Shown in pieces: positions 53,020 to 60,976 of a stretch of DNA of 64,000 nucleotides. The translations under genes and the position numbers were made by a program. The notes below the pieces were generated by a model. The model did not search any database and was not told where the DNA came from. It saw only the letters and a list, made by a program, of their open reading frames with translations. The stretch is taken from NCBI RefSeq assembly GCF_944324995.1, contig NZ_CALUYL010000015.1, positions 1-64,000 of the forward strand. The letters are read 5' to 3'. Source of the DNA: an uncultured Mailhella sp. (GTDB taxonomy: Bacteria > Desulfobacterota > Desulfovibrionia > Desulfovibrionales > Desulfovibrionaceae). How positions within the stretch are numbered: position 1 is the first letter of the stretch; each line of letters opens with the position of its first letter.

Positions 53020-53197
53020 TTCGGTTCTGCGCAAACAGGACAGGAATCATGAGGGCGGAGGCAGGGGGGAAAGCTGTCTTCGCCTTTTTTTGCGTGCGCA
53101 GGCGGCGCTCGTTTCGAGGGGAGCCTGCGCACGGTCTGAACAAAAAAGGCCCCGGCAGACAGGCGAATGTCGTGCCGGAGCCGAGGAGGAGTTAACG

Positions 53198-53227
53198 AAA
53201 AAGGGCGCAACCGTGTTGCGCCCTTTT
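53198..53227 (-). terminator. Terminator of SRP RNA
   Basis: AAAAAGGGCGCAA and TTGCGCCCTTTT form a perfect stem. On the minus strand it ends in a T run directly after the SRP RNA 3' end. It may also stop transcripts from the CII-like gene. Confidence 0.85.
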
Positions 53228-53326
53228 GGGAACCGGACACCCGGCAACAACCGTTACCGTTGCTTCCTTTCGGACCTGGCGGGGTTGGCGGCGCGACCGC
53301 CGTCCGGTTCCCGGAACTTATAAGCG
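53228..53326 (-). ncRNA. ffs: Signal recognition particle RNA (small bacterial 4.5S type)
   Basis: On the minus strand the core CAGGTCCGAAAGGAAGCAA is the universal SRP RNA domain IV signature (GAAA tetraloop in place of the GGAA of E. coli, with the asymmetric AGCA internal loop). The outer stem GGGAACCGGAC (5') pairs with GTCCGGTTCCC (3'), closing a rod of about 85-98 nt without an Alu domain. It binds Ffh to target nascent membrane and exported proteins. The 5' end is estimated from the promoter at 53333-53361; the 3' end is at the terminator. Confidence 0.93.
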
Positions 53327-53332
53327 AAAGGC

Positions 53333-53361
53333 AGTATAGACGGGGGCGGGGAATCTGTCAA
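53333..53361 (-). promoter_or_regulatory. Promoter of SRP RNA
   Basis: Read on the minus strand, TTGACA (53361-53356), 17 nt and TATACT (53338-53333): a near-consensus sigma-70 promoter about 20 nt ahead of the SRP RNA stem. The remaining stretch up to the tRNA promoter (53362-53653) shows no gene. Confidence 0.85.
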
Positions 53362-53653
53362 GATCGGTCGGCATGCGCGGGCGTTGCCGCATCGTTGTCC
53401 GGCACGTTCGGAGCATGCGGCGCACAAAGCGATGTTGGACAACTCGTTTGAAGCGTGGTTCATGATCGCGGAATTCGTTTTTTTCAAAAGCCCTGAACAG
53501 GCGACTTCATCCGCAAGCCTGCCCGGCGTGCGACGTGCTGCGGCGCGGGTGCGGAGGCGTCCGAAGGGGGGAGGATGCGGCAAAACCGGGCGGCTTCGTC
53601 ATGGTCCTCGGGGCGGCTTTGGAAAGAAAATGGGGAAAGAACGAAAAAAACGC

Positions 53654-53680
53654 TTGCCAAGGCATGGGCTTTGCTATACA
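53654..53680 (+). promoter_or_regulatory. Promoter of tRNA-Leu
   Basis: TTGCCA (53654-53659) and TATACA (53675-53680) are separated by 15 nt, and the tRNA starts 12 nt after the -10. The spacing is short but both elements are good. Confidence 0.6.
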
Positions 53681-53691
53681 AAAACAGCTGT

Positions 53692-53776
53692 GCCCAGGTG
53701 GTGGAATTGGTAGACACACTATCTTGAGGTGGTAGCGCCGAATGGCGTGGGAGTTCGAGTCTCCCCCTGGGCACCA
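53692..53776 (+). tRNA. tRNA-Leu (anticodon GAG), CCA encoded
   Basis: Acceptor arms GCCCAGG and CCTGGGC flank the gene. The D loop has GGAATTGGTAGACAC, the anticodon stem-loop is CTATC-TTGAGGT-GGTAG (anticodon GAG), the long variable arm is typical of leucine tRNAs (GCGCCGAATGGCGT), and the T loop is TTCGAGT. The 3' CCA is encoded. It reads CUC/CUU codons. Confidence 0.96.
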
Positions 53777-54130
53777 GTGCGAGAACAGGAGCTGCAAACT
53801 ACGGTTTGCAGCTCTTTTCGTTTAATCGACGCATCGACCGGTTTTGATGTTTGTGCGTCGGCTGAATTTGTTTTTGTTGCATCGGGCGGGCGCGGAGGCT
53901 GCGGCAGGCAAGGCACGGCCATGATTGTGCATTGTCTGTTCCGGCGCGCTCCGGCGATGGGCGGCAGCATGGTGGGCTTCTGCCAGTCGGCGCCGCGTGC
54001 TGCGGACGCGTCTGGCCGGGGCAGCGTGATCCGGTTGAGGATGTTTGATGGTAGCGGACGGCGTTTGCGTGTCGGTCGAAGGAAGGAGCGTGCCTCGCGG
54101 CAGCAGAACGGGAGCAGGAGGAAGGAGTTC
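53777..54130. other. Leader stretch between tRNA-Leu and 5'-nucleotidase gene
   Basis: About 350 nt. A direct run-on hairpin GAGCTGCAAAC/GTTTGCAGCTC (53788-53815) followed by TTTTCGTTT closes the tRNA unit as a terminator. The rest holds no supported gene; the open frame through it includes the tRNA and is spurious. Confidence 0.6.
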
Positions 54131-55756
54131 ATGAGGAGCAGGAGGGAGAATTGGGCGCTGTCGGTGGCGGCGGCGCTGCTTGCGGCGTTTTTGTTCACGG
54201 CGTGCGCGCCGCAGAGCGGAACGTCGGATAGTCGAGGCGAAGGGCTGGAGCTTGTTGTTTTGCACACCAACGACACGCATTCCTTTCTTGCGGGCATGGA
54301 CAGCCGCGGCAACGCCAGTCTGGACGGCCGGAACAGCTCGGGCGGGCTCGGGCGCGTGGCTGCGGCCATGAAGGCGGCGCGCCGGAGCCGGGACAACGTG
54401 ATTGCGCTTGACGCCGGAGATCAGTTTCAGGGCACGCTTTTTTACAGCGTGAACAAGTGGCCCATGATTGCGGAGGTGGACCGCGCCGTGCCGTGGGACG
54501 CCATGACACTGGGCAATCATGAGTTTGACGAGGGCTGTGCGGAGCTTTCCCGTTTTCTGAAGCAGACGCCCGTGCCGGTGCTGGCCGCCAATCTGACGCC
54601 GGAGACGGGGTGTCCTCTGCGGGAAAGCGGAACCCGGGCGCATCTGGTGAAGATGGTGCGCGGCGAGAAGGTGGGCATTGTGGGCCTTGCCAACGACGAG
54701 GTGAAAACGTTGTCCGCAGCCTGCGGGCACACCGCATTTTCGCAGGCCCGGGACACGCTGGAGCGCGAAGTGAAGGCGCTGGAGGCGCAGGGCGTGAAGC
54801 ACATTGTGGCGATCACGCATCTCGGTCTGCCCGAAGACCGGCGACTCGCCCGTTCGGTGAACGGCGTGGACGTGATCGTGGGCGGGCATACGCACAGCTA
54901 TCTCGGTCCGTCGCCGTCCGACGGTCCGTATCCCGTGGTGGAGCACGCGCCGGACGGCGCGCCCGTGCTGGTGGTGACGGCCGGACGCGGCGCGAAGTAT
55001 CTCGGCGAGCTGACCGTGCGCTTCGATGGGCGCGGCGTTCCCTGCGCTTGGAGCGGTTCCGCCGTGGAGCTTTCCTCCGACATGCCGGTGGATCCAGAGG
55101 TGCAGCGGCTCATTGATCGCTATGCCGCCACGCTGACCGCGCTGCGTTCCGAGGTTGTGGGCAGTCAGCGCTTGTCTTTGCCCGACGGCATGGAACTCTG
55201 CCGCGAGGGAGACTGCCTCAGCGGCATGGTCACGGCGGACGCCATGCTGGAATACGGGCGTCCGCACGGGGCGGTGGCGGCGCTGTGCAACGGCGGAGCG
55301 CTGCGGGCGGCGCTTCCTGCGGGAACGATTACGCGGGGCGACGTGCTTTCGGTGCATCCGTTCGGCAATGCGGTGCTGCTGCGCGAATATTCGGGCGCGC
55401 AGCTTCTGGCGGCGCTGGAGCACGGGGTGTCCGGCGAGAATGCGCGGGGGCCGCAGCTTTTGCAGACGGCCGGGCTGCGTTATGAAGTGGACGGCAGCCT
55501 TCCTGCGGGGCGGCGCGTGACGAAGGCGGAAGTGCTGGATGCGCAGGGCCGCGCAACGCCTCTTGAGCCCGAAGGCCGCTACGTGACGGCGCTTGCTGAT
55601 TTTCTTGCGGACGGCGGCGACGGCTACGCCATGCTGAAGCAGGGCAGAGTGGTTTCCGCGCCCGATCCGCTGGTGGCGGACGTGGTGGAGAACTATCTCA
55701 AGGCGCACAATCCGCTGCCGGAACCTCGGGTCGGACGCCTGACGCGTTTGCGCTGA
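54131..55756 (+). CDS. 5'-nucleotidase / 2',3'-cyclic phosphodiesterase family lipoprotein
   Basis: This 541-residue exported metallophosphatase has a signal peptide with lipobox LFTAC (Cys25). The calcineurin-like domain has LHTNDTH (Asp48, His50), LDAGDQFQG, TLGNHEFDEG (128-131) and GGHTHS. The C-terminal 5_nucleotid_C domain (about 325-500) includes LCNGGALRAALPAGTITRGDVLSVHPFGN. This is the UshA/CpdB plan; it would hydrolyse periplasmic nucleotides. GAAGGAG precedes the ATG at 54131. The upstream frame extension covers the tRNA and is rejected. No operon partner. Confidence 0.9.
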   Translation: MRSRRENWALSVAAALLAAFLFTACAPQSGTSDSRGEGLELVVLHTNDTHSFLAGMDSRGNASLDGRNSSGGLGRVAAAMKAARRSRDNVIALDAGDQFQGTLFYSVNKWPMIAEVDRAVPWDAMTLGNHEFDEGCAELSRFLKQTPVPVLAANLTPETGCPLRESGTRAHLVKMVRGEKVGIVGLANDEVKTLSAACGHTAFSQARDTLEREVKALEAQGVKHIVAITHLGLPEDRRLARSVNGVDVIVGGHTHSYLGPSPSDGPYPVVEHAPDGAPVLVVTAGRGAKYLGELTVRFDGRGVPCAWSGSAVELSSDMPVDPEVQRLIDRYAATLTALRSEVVGSQRLSLPDGMELCREGDCLSGMVTADAMLEYGRPHGAVAALCNGGALRAALPAGTITRGDVLSVHPFGNAVLLREYSGAQLLAALEHGVSGENARGPQLLQTAGLRYEVDGSLPAGRRVTKAEVLDAQGRATPLEPEGRYVTALADFLADGGDGYAMLKQGRVVSAPDPLVADVVENYLKAHNPLPEPRVGRLTRLR

Positions 55757-55936
55757 ACGCTGATTCTCCGCTCTCCGACGCACGGCGCTTTCCGGCAGGC
55801 CGGCCGACTGGATCCGGGAACGCCGTTTTCCGCGCTTTGCGCACGGCGCTTTCCCCCTGCCGAAGAACCGCGCCTGCGACGCTCCTGTTTTCCTCCCACC
55901 ATACCCTCCCCATTTTAAAGGATTTACCCCCTCCAT

Positions 55937-56003
55937 TAAAAGTTTTAGGAAGGAGGATAGGGGCTCGGGGGAAGGCGCCTTTTTCAAAAGGGTCCTTCCC
56001 CCG
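55937..56003 (+). repeat. Dispersed hairpin repeat, copy B
   Basis: AAAAGTTTTAGGAAGGAGGA is followed by the hairpin CGGGGGAAGG (55966-55975) / CCTTCCCCCG (55994-56003) with inner CCTTTTTCAAAAGG. It matches copy A in order and spacing. It ends 28 nt before the tilS ATG, so it should be transcribed into the tilS leader or terminate transcription before it. Confidence 0.75.
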
Positions 56004-56031
56004 CTACTCTCACCTTCCAAGGAGTTCTCTC

Positions 56032-57060
56032 ATGACGGCGCGGGCATTGTTTTCTCTGAAGGATCTGGAGGCGTGCGATGCGCGTCTGGCGCTCGGGGCG
56101 GCGCGTTTTGTGGAGAAGGAGCTCGGCGCGGACATCCGGGGCAGGAGGCTGGTGGTGGCGCTGTCCGGCGGGGCGGATTCCACGGCGCTGCTCACGATGT
56201 TCTGTGCGCTGCGCGGTATGCTCGGCGTATCGCTGTTTGCGGCGCATCTCGATCATGGTCTCCGGGCGGAGAGCGCGGCGGAGGCGCAGGCGGCGGGGGA
56301 GCTTTGTTGCCGGTTCGGCGTGCCTTTTTTTGTGAAGTGCGCGGATGTGGGAGCGCTGGCGCAGGCGCAGCGCTGCGGCGTGGAGGAGGCCGGACGCCGG
56401 GCCCGCTACGAATTTCTGGAAGAGTGCCGCGCGGCGACGGGCTCACGCTGGGTGCTCACGGCGCATCATGTGGGGGATCTGGCGGAAGACGTGCTCATGC
56501 GTTTGTCCCGCGGGGCGCTGTGGCCCGGGCTTGGGGGCATGAAGGGCCTTGTGGACGAGCCGGGGCGGCATGTGCTGCGTCCGCTGCTCATGCTGGAGAA
56601 GGCCCAGCTTGAAGGACTGCTGCGGCGGGTCGGTCTGGCGTGGCAGGAAGACGCCTCCAATCGGAGCCGAGCGTGGAAGCGCAACCGCATGCGGCATGAC
56701 GTGGTTCCGCTGCTGCTGGCGGAGAATCCTTCGTTTTACGAGAGCGTGCGTCGCCTCTGGAGAGCCGCCCGCCGGGACGAGCGCGACTGGGCGGCCACCG
56801 GGGCGCCGGCGCTGGAAGAGCGGGACGGCGGCGTGCTTCTCTCCGACGCTTCGCTTGCTGCGCTCGGCGAATCGGGCAGGCTGCGCGCCATGGCCGAGGC
56901 GCTGCGGAAACTTGGGGGAGAAGCGCGGGCCGACACGCTGGAATCGCTGGAAGCGGCGTGGGAGCGGAGACATTTTCCGCGTCGATTTTCCTTCGGCGGA
57001 GGCGTGAAGGCGGAACTTTCCGGCGCGGGCGTCTGGTTTCATCTCGCTCCGGGGCGTTGA
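56032..57060 (+). CDS. tilS: tRNA(Ile)-lysidine synthetase
   Basis: This 342-residue enzyme converts C34 of the CAU-anticodon tRNA-Ile2 to lysidine using ATP and lysine, which changes its reading to AUA. The PP-loop signature is VALSGGADST (about 42-51), followed by HLDHGLR, EEAGRRARYEFLE, LTAHHVGDLAEDVLMRLSRG and the tRNA-contact segment DASNRSRAWKRNRMRHDVVPLL. There is a short C-terminal part, as in minimal TilS proteins. AAGGAG lies before the ATG at 56032. Confidence 0.93.
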   Translation: MTARALFSLKDLEACDARLALGAARFVEKELGADIRGRRLVVALSGGADSTALLTMFCALRGMLGVSLFAAHLDHGLRAESAAEAQAAGELCCRFGVPFFVKCADVGALAQAQRCGVEEAGRRARYEFLEECRAATGSRWVLTAHHVGDLAEDVLMRLSRGALWPGLGGMKGLVDEPGRHVLRPLLMLEKAQLEGLLRRVGLAWQEDASNRSRAWKRNRMRHDVVPLLLAENPSFYESVRRLWRAARRDERDWAATGAPALEERDGGVLLSDASLAALGESGRLRAMAEALRKLGGEARADTLESLEAAWERRHFPRRFSFGGGVKAELSGAGVWFHLAPGR

Positions 57061-57241
57061 AGGGCGCGGATCCGTCGTCTGTTCTTTTGCTGTAACACTA
57101 TGCAAGAATTGAACAAAACCGCGTCGAGAGCGCGCAAAATCTGATAAGAAACCGCGCAATACGCTGTTTTTATTCATGGAAATTTCTTACTGAATGTTTC
57201 CGACCCCCGCCGAGACGCGCTTTTGACCTTTTGCCTTACCC

Positions 57242-57269
57242 TTGCCAGCTGGTGTAGGGTGCTTATTTA
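57242..57269 (+). promoter_or_regulatory. Candidate promoter of FmdB-like gene
   Basis: TTGCCA (57242-57247), a 16-nt spacer and TATTTA (57264-57269) lie 53 nt before the ATG. Confidence 0.5.
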
Positions 57270-57321
57270 GCAGCAGAGAGAAGGATAAGCCTTCCATTTT
57301 TTTCTCGCGAGGAGTATTGCC

Positions 57322-57597
57322 ATGCCGCTGTATGATTTTGAATGCAAAGATTGCCGGCACACGTTTGAAGAGCTGGCTTTTGACGACGATGACGTCATCA
57401 GCTGCCCGAAGTGCGGGTCGCAGAACACGGCCCGTCTTGTTTCGGCCCCCAGCCCTCTGAAAACGGGAGCCTTCCCCTTCAAGATAGGGCCGAGACCGGC
57501 CTGGATGAACGACAAAAGACTCAATCGCAACAGCCCCTGCCACGGCAACTGTTCCTCGTGCGGCGGAGGAGCGGGCGGAACGGGGGGCGCGCAGTAA
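57322..57597 (+). CDS. FmdB-family zinc-ribbon protein
   Basis: This 91-residue protein begins MPLYDFECKDCRHTFEEL and has a zinc ribbon CxxC (CKDC) ... CPKC (about 8-11 and 28-31). This is the FmdB/putative regulatory protein family. A second Cys-rich end (SPCHGNCSSCGGG) is common in Desulfovibrio members. Function in the family is unclear (first described beside formamidase, possibly regulatory). CGAGGAG precedes the ATG. About 100 nt later comes the degP-like gene, so co-transcription is possible. Confidence 0.88.
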   Translation: MPLYDFECKDCRHTFEELAFDDDDVISCPKCGSQNTARLVSAPSPLKTGAFPFKIGPRPAWMNDKRLNRNSPCHGNCSSCGGGAGGTGGAQ

Positions 57598-57699
57598 GCC
57601 TTTGCTCCCGTAATTACAATGGCATGGACGGCTCTTGCGGGATACAAGGAATTCAAGAGTCCTTCTTTCGCCTGAACGAAGAATTTACAAGGAGTTCCC

Positions 57700-59115
57700 A
57701 TGAACGGCATCCTTAAAAAAACGGCTCTCGCCGTAACGGGTTTCATGTTTCTGGCCTCTTCGGCCACGGCGGCTCCCATGCTGCCCAATTTCGTGCCGCT
57801 GGCGAAAAACGCCGGTCCGGCAGTGGTGAACATCAGCACCGAGAGGGAAGTGGAAAGCCCCGTCATGGGCATGTTCAACTTCCCCGGCATGGATCAGTTC
57901 TTTGAACAGTTCGGCGGCCCCTTCGGCATGCGTCCCGGCCAGCCCGCGCCCAAGCAGAAGAGTTCCGCGCTCGGCTCCGGCTTCATCATTTCCGCCGACG
58001 GCTACATCGTCACCAACAACCACGTTGTGGAAGACGCCGACAAGATTACCGTCAAGCTCAACGGCGACAAGTCCGACGGCCTGCCCGCGAAGATCGTGGG
58101 CACCGACTCCGAAACCGATCTTGCCCTGCTCAAGGTGGAAAGCAAGACGCCCCTGCCCGTGCTCCGCTTCGGCGATTCCGACGCCATGGAAGTGGGCGAC
58201 TGGGTGGTGGCCATCGGCAACCCCTTCGGCCTGAGCAACACCGTGACGGCCGGCATTCTGAGCGCCAAGGGCCGCGACATCCACGCCGGTCCCTTCGACA
58301 ACTTCCTCCAGACCGACGCCTCCATCAACCCCGGCAACAGCGGCGGCCCGCTCATCAACATGGCCGGTGAAGTCATCGGCATCAACACCGCCATTTCCGC
58401 CAACGGGCAGGGCATCGGCTTCGCCATTCCCAGCAGTCTGGCCTCCAAGGTCATCAACGATCTGCGCGAAGGCAAGAAGGTGAGCCGCGGCTGGCTCGGC
58501 GTGACCATTCAGGACGTGGATGAAAACACCGCCAAGGCCCTTGGTCTCAAGAGCGCGGGCGGCGCGCTCATCGGCTCCGTGCTCGACAACGAACCCGCCG
58601 CCAAGGCCGGTCTGCGCGCGGGCGACGTGATCGTCAAGGTGGGCGACACCAGCATCGACAGCGCTTCCGCGCTCACCCGCAGCGTGGCCGGACTCAAGCC
58701 CGACACCAAGGTGGACATCGTGGTGATGCGCAACGGCAAGGAAGTGAAGACCACCGTGAAGCTCGGCGAACGCTCGTCCCACAACACGACGACGCAGAGC
58801 TCCGGCCAGCAGAGCGAAGGCGGCGACCTCGGCGTGAGCATCAAGCCGCTTACCCCTGAAGACGCCCGGGCGCTCCAGCTTTCCGGCGACGTGAAGGGCC
58901 TGCTCGTGGTGGGCGTGAAGGGCGACGGCCCCGCGGCTGAAGCCGGCGTGCGCACCGGCGACGTCATCCTTTCCGCCAACCTCCAGCCCGTGACCAGCGC
59001 CAAGGAACTGGTTTCCATCGTGCGCAAGGAAGGCAAGGAACGCGGCGCCGTCATGCTCCAGATCAACCGCCGCGGCGACACCTTCTTCATCACCGTGTCG
59101 CTGGACAACAAATAA
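57700..59115 (+). CDS. degP: Periplasmic serine protease DegP/HtrA family (Do)
   Basis: This 471-residue protease-chaperone has a signal peptide (about 1-25, ATAAP). The trypsin-like domain carries the catalytic triad His108 (TNNHVVED), Asp140 (SETDLALL) and Ser214 (GNSGGPL), followed by PDZ1 (about 260-350, SRGWLGVTIQDV) and PDZ2 (about 375-465, DLGVSIKPLTPED). The insertion before the first Gly-rich strand (MGMFNFPGMDQFFEQFGGPF) resembles the LA loop of DegP/MucD. It degrades or refolds damaged periplasmic proteins. CAAGGAG precedes the ATG and a strong terminator follows. Confidence 0.94.
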   Translation: MNGILKKTALAVTGFMFLASSATAAPMLPNFVPLAKNAGPAVVNISTEREVESPVMGMFNFPGMDQFFEQFGGPFGMRPGQPAPKQKSSALGSGFIISADGYIVTNNHVVEDADKITVKLNGDKSDGLPAKIVGTDSETDLALLKVESKTPLPVLRFGDSDAMEVGDWVVAIGNPFGLSNTVTAGILSAKGRDIHAGPFDNFLQTDASINPGNSGGPLINMAGEVIGINTAISANGQGIGFAIPSSLASKVINDLREGKKVSRGWLGVTIQDVDENTAKALGLKSAGGALIGSVLDNEPAAKAGLRAGDVIVKVGDTSIDSASALTRSVAGLKPDTKVDIVVMRNGKEVKTTVKLGERSSHNTTTQSSGQQSEGGDLGVSIKPLTPEDARALQLSGDVKGLLVVGVKGDGPAAEAGVRTGDVILSANLQPVTSAKELVSIVRKEGKERGAVMLQINRRGDTFFITVSLDNK

Positions 59116-59140
59116 TCGCCTGACACAGGCAGAACTTCCG

Positions 59141-59169
59141 CGCGGCGGGTGCAAACCCGCCGCGTTTTT
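59141..59169 (+). terminator. Terminator after degP
   Basis: CGCGGCGGGT, a GCAA tetraloop and ACCCGCCGCG followed by TTTTTG: a perfect 10-bp stem, 26 nt after the stop. Confidence 0.92.
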
Positions 59170-59256
59170 GGTTAAGATGGCGGGGAAAGGAGGAAACCCT
59201 TTTGAAAAAGGCTCCTTTCCCCGCGCTCCCATCCTCTTTCCGAAAACTTTTTTTTA
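59168..59256 (-). repeat. Dispersed hairpin repeat, copy C (reverse orientation)
   Basis: Read on the minus strand it has the same order as copies A and B: AAAAAGTTTTCGGAAAGAGGA, then GGGGAAAGGAGCCTTTTTCA and the return arm with AAAAGGG...CCTTTCCCC. It lies immediately after the degP terminator. The following 59257-59601 shows no supported gene before the MFS start. Confidence 0.72.
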
Positions 59257-59601
59257 CCGAGCGAGCGTTGTCGGACTCTGGCGGAGCGCACTGCTGCACA
59301 GAAGATGCTCGCGGCCGGGAGCAGGAGAGACGACAGGGAAGGGGAAGGCAGGGGGAGGCGGCTCCTGCATCTGGCGGGCAGGGCGTTGCAAGCGCTGCGT
59401 CGGCGTGCAAGCGTCGGCCTCGGCCAGGGGCAGGGCGAAGCTTGCCGTTTTTCAAAAAAACGGGGGATTTTTATGATCGGCGTTCTTAGGCTCTGGACGA
59501 AGCGCTCATTCCCCTCTATTTTCCTGTGGTCCGCGTCTTGTGGAGGGCGCGGGAGAGCTGTGCCGAGCCATAATCGGTTCCTTTCGTCCCACGGAGTGTT
59601 C

Positions 59602-60819
59602 ATGTCTGTTTCACCTTTTAAAAGCGCCGGGGCGCGCCTGTTCATGGCGTCCATTCTTGGTTTTCTTGCCGCCATGGGGCCCCTGTGCACGGATTTATAT
59701 CTCCCCGCCCTGCCGGACATGGCGGCGGAACTCGGCAGCGCGCCTTCACAGATGCAGCTCAGCATTACGGCCTGTCTGCTCGGACTTTCCCTCGGGCAGA
59801 TCGTGCTCGGCCCCCTCAGCGACGCCAGAGGCCGCAAGCTCCCGTTGCTCGTTTCCCTGGCCGTGTTCATCGTGGCCTCGTTTCTGTGCGCGGAGGCCTC
59901 AAGCGTTACCGAACTCATTGCCCTGCGCTTCATTCAGGGGCTGGCGGGCAGCGGCGGCGTGGTGCTCTCCCGCGCCGTGGCCTGCGACTTGTTCCGCGGC
60001 ACGGAGCTGACAAAGTTCTTCTCCCTGCTCATGCTCATCAACGGCGTGGCGCCCATCTTCGGCCCGGTCATCGGCGGACAGATTCTGCGCTTTTCCAGCT
60101 GGTCGGGCATCTTTTTCTTCCTTTCTCTCTGCGGCGTGGCACAGTTTTCTCTGGTGCTCTTCGGCTGCCCGGAAACCCTTCCCCCGGAAAAACGCATTCA
60201 GGGCGGCATGGGGCAGTCCGTGCGCGCCATGCTCCGCCTGTTCGGCAACCGCGTCTTCCTCGCCTACATGCTCATTCAGGGCTTCGTCATGGCGGGCTTT
60301 TTCGGCTACATTTCCGCCTCGCCCTTCGTGCTCCAGAATATTTACGGACTCTCCGCGCAGCAGTACGCCCTGTGCTTCGGCTTCAACGGCTTCGGCATCA
60401 TGATCTTCGCCCAGATCACGGGCCGTCTCTGCACCGCCTACGGCGACAGAGTCGTGCTCGGTGTCGGCGCGGCGCTTTCCCTGTTCGCTTCGCTGTGCGT
60501 GCTTGCGGTCGGCGCGCTGCATCTGCCCGCAGCCTTCATGATCGCCTCGCTGTTCCTGTTCGTGTCGTGCATCGGCATCACCACGACCACGAGCTTCTCT
60601 CTGGCCATCGCTTCCCAGACCGAGGGCGCGGGCAGCGCGTCCGGTCTGCTCGGCGTCACGTCCTTCGTGTTCGGCGCGGCCACGTCGCCCCTCGTGGGCC
60701 TCGGCGGCGCAGGCACCTCCCTGCCCATGGCCGTCGTGGCCGTGGCTTCCGGCTTGCTCGTGCTGTTCTTCTTCCGCATGGCCGGCAAGGCGCGTCGCGC
60801 TTCCTCCCGTCGGCCGTAG
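59602..60819 (+). CDS. Bcr/CflA-family MFS drug exporter
   Basis: This 405-residue protein has 12 hydrophobic helices. The opening GFLAAMGPLCTDLYLPALPDMAAEL is the Bcr/CflA hallmark (Asp in helix 1), followed by the MFS loop motif GPLSDARGRK, RFIQGLAGSGGVVLSRAVACDL and NGVAPIFGPVIGGQIL. Related proteins export bicyclomycin, chloramphenicol or sulfonamides; the substrate here is unknown. ACGGAG precedes the ATG at 59602. Monocistronic. Confidence 0.9.
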   Translation: MSVSPFKSAGARLFMASILGFLAAMGPLCTDLYLPALPDMAAELGSAPSQMQLSITACLLGLSLGQIVLGPLSDARGRKLPLLVSLAVFIVASFLCAEASSVTELIALRFIQGLAGSGGVVLSRAVACDLFRGTELTKFFSLLMLINGVAPIFGPVIGGQILRFSSWSGIFFFLSLCGVAQFSLVLFGCPETLPPEKRIQGGMGQSVRAMLRLFGNRVFLAYMLIQGFVMAGFFGYISASPFVLQNIYGLSAQQYALCFGFNGFGIMIFAQITGRLCTAYGDRVVLGVGAALSLFASLCVLAVGALHLPAAFMIASLFLFVSCIGITTTTSFSLAIASQTEGAGSASGLLGVTSFVFGAATSPLVGLGGAGTSLPMAVVAVASGLLVLFFFRMAGKARRASSRRP

Positions 60820-60898
60820 CGCTGCCGGGCGGATGGCGCCGCTTCCGGCCGTCGTTTTCGTCCGCGCCCCGCGCCGGGCGCGCATGAGGCGCATGCCG

Positions 60899-60936
60899 TA
60901 AAAAAGGGCGGCTTCCTTCGGGAAGTCGCCCTTGCG
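60899..60936. terminator. Terminator between MFS exporter and hydrogenase operon
   Basis: AAAAAAGGGCGGCTTCC, a TTCG loop and GGAAGTCGCCCTT. The minus strand ends in TTTTTT, so it closes the hysBA operon 40 nt after the hysA stop. On the plus strand the tail is poor in T. Confidence 0.85.
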
Positions 60937-60976
60937 TCAGGCGCGGCACGTCGGGGAGGAGACATAGGAGTCCGCG

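Noticed and set aside
53729..54130. N-terminal extension of the 5'-nucleotidase
   Set aside because: It would translate part of the tRNA-Leu gene and its terminator, and the lipoprotein signal peptide starts at 54131.
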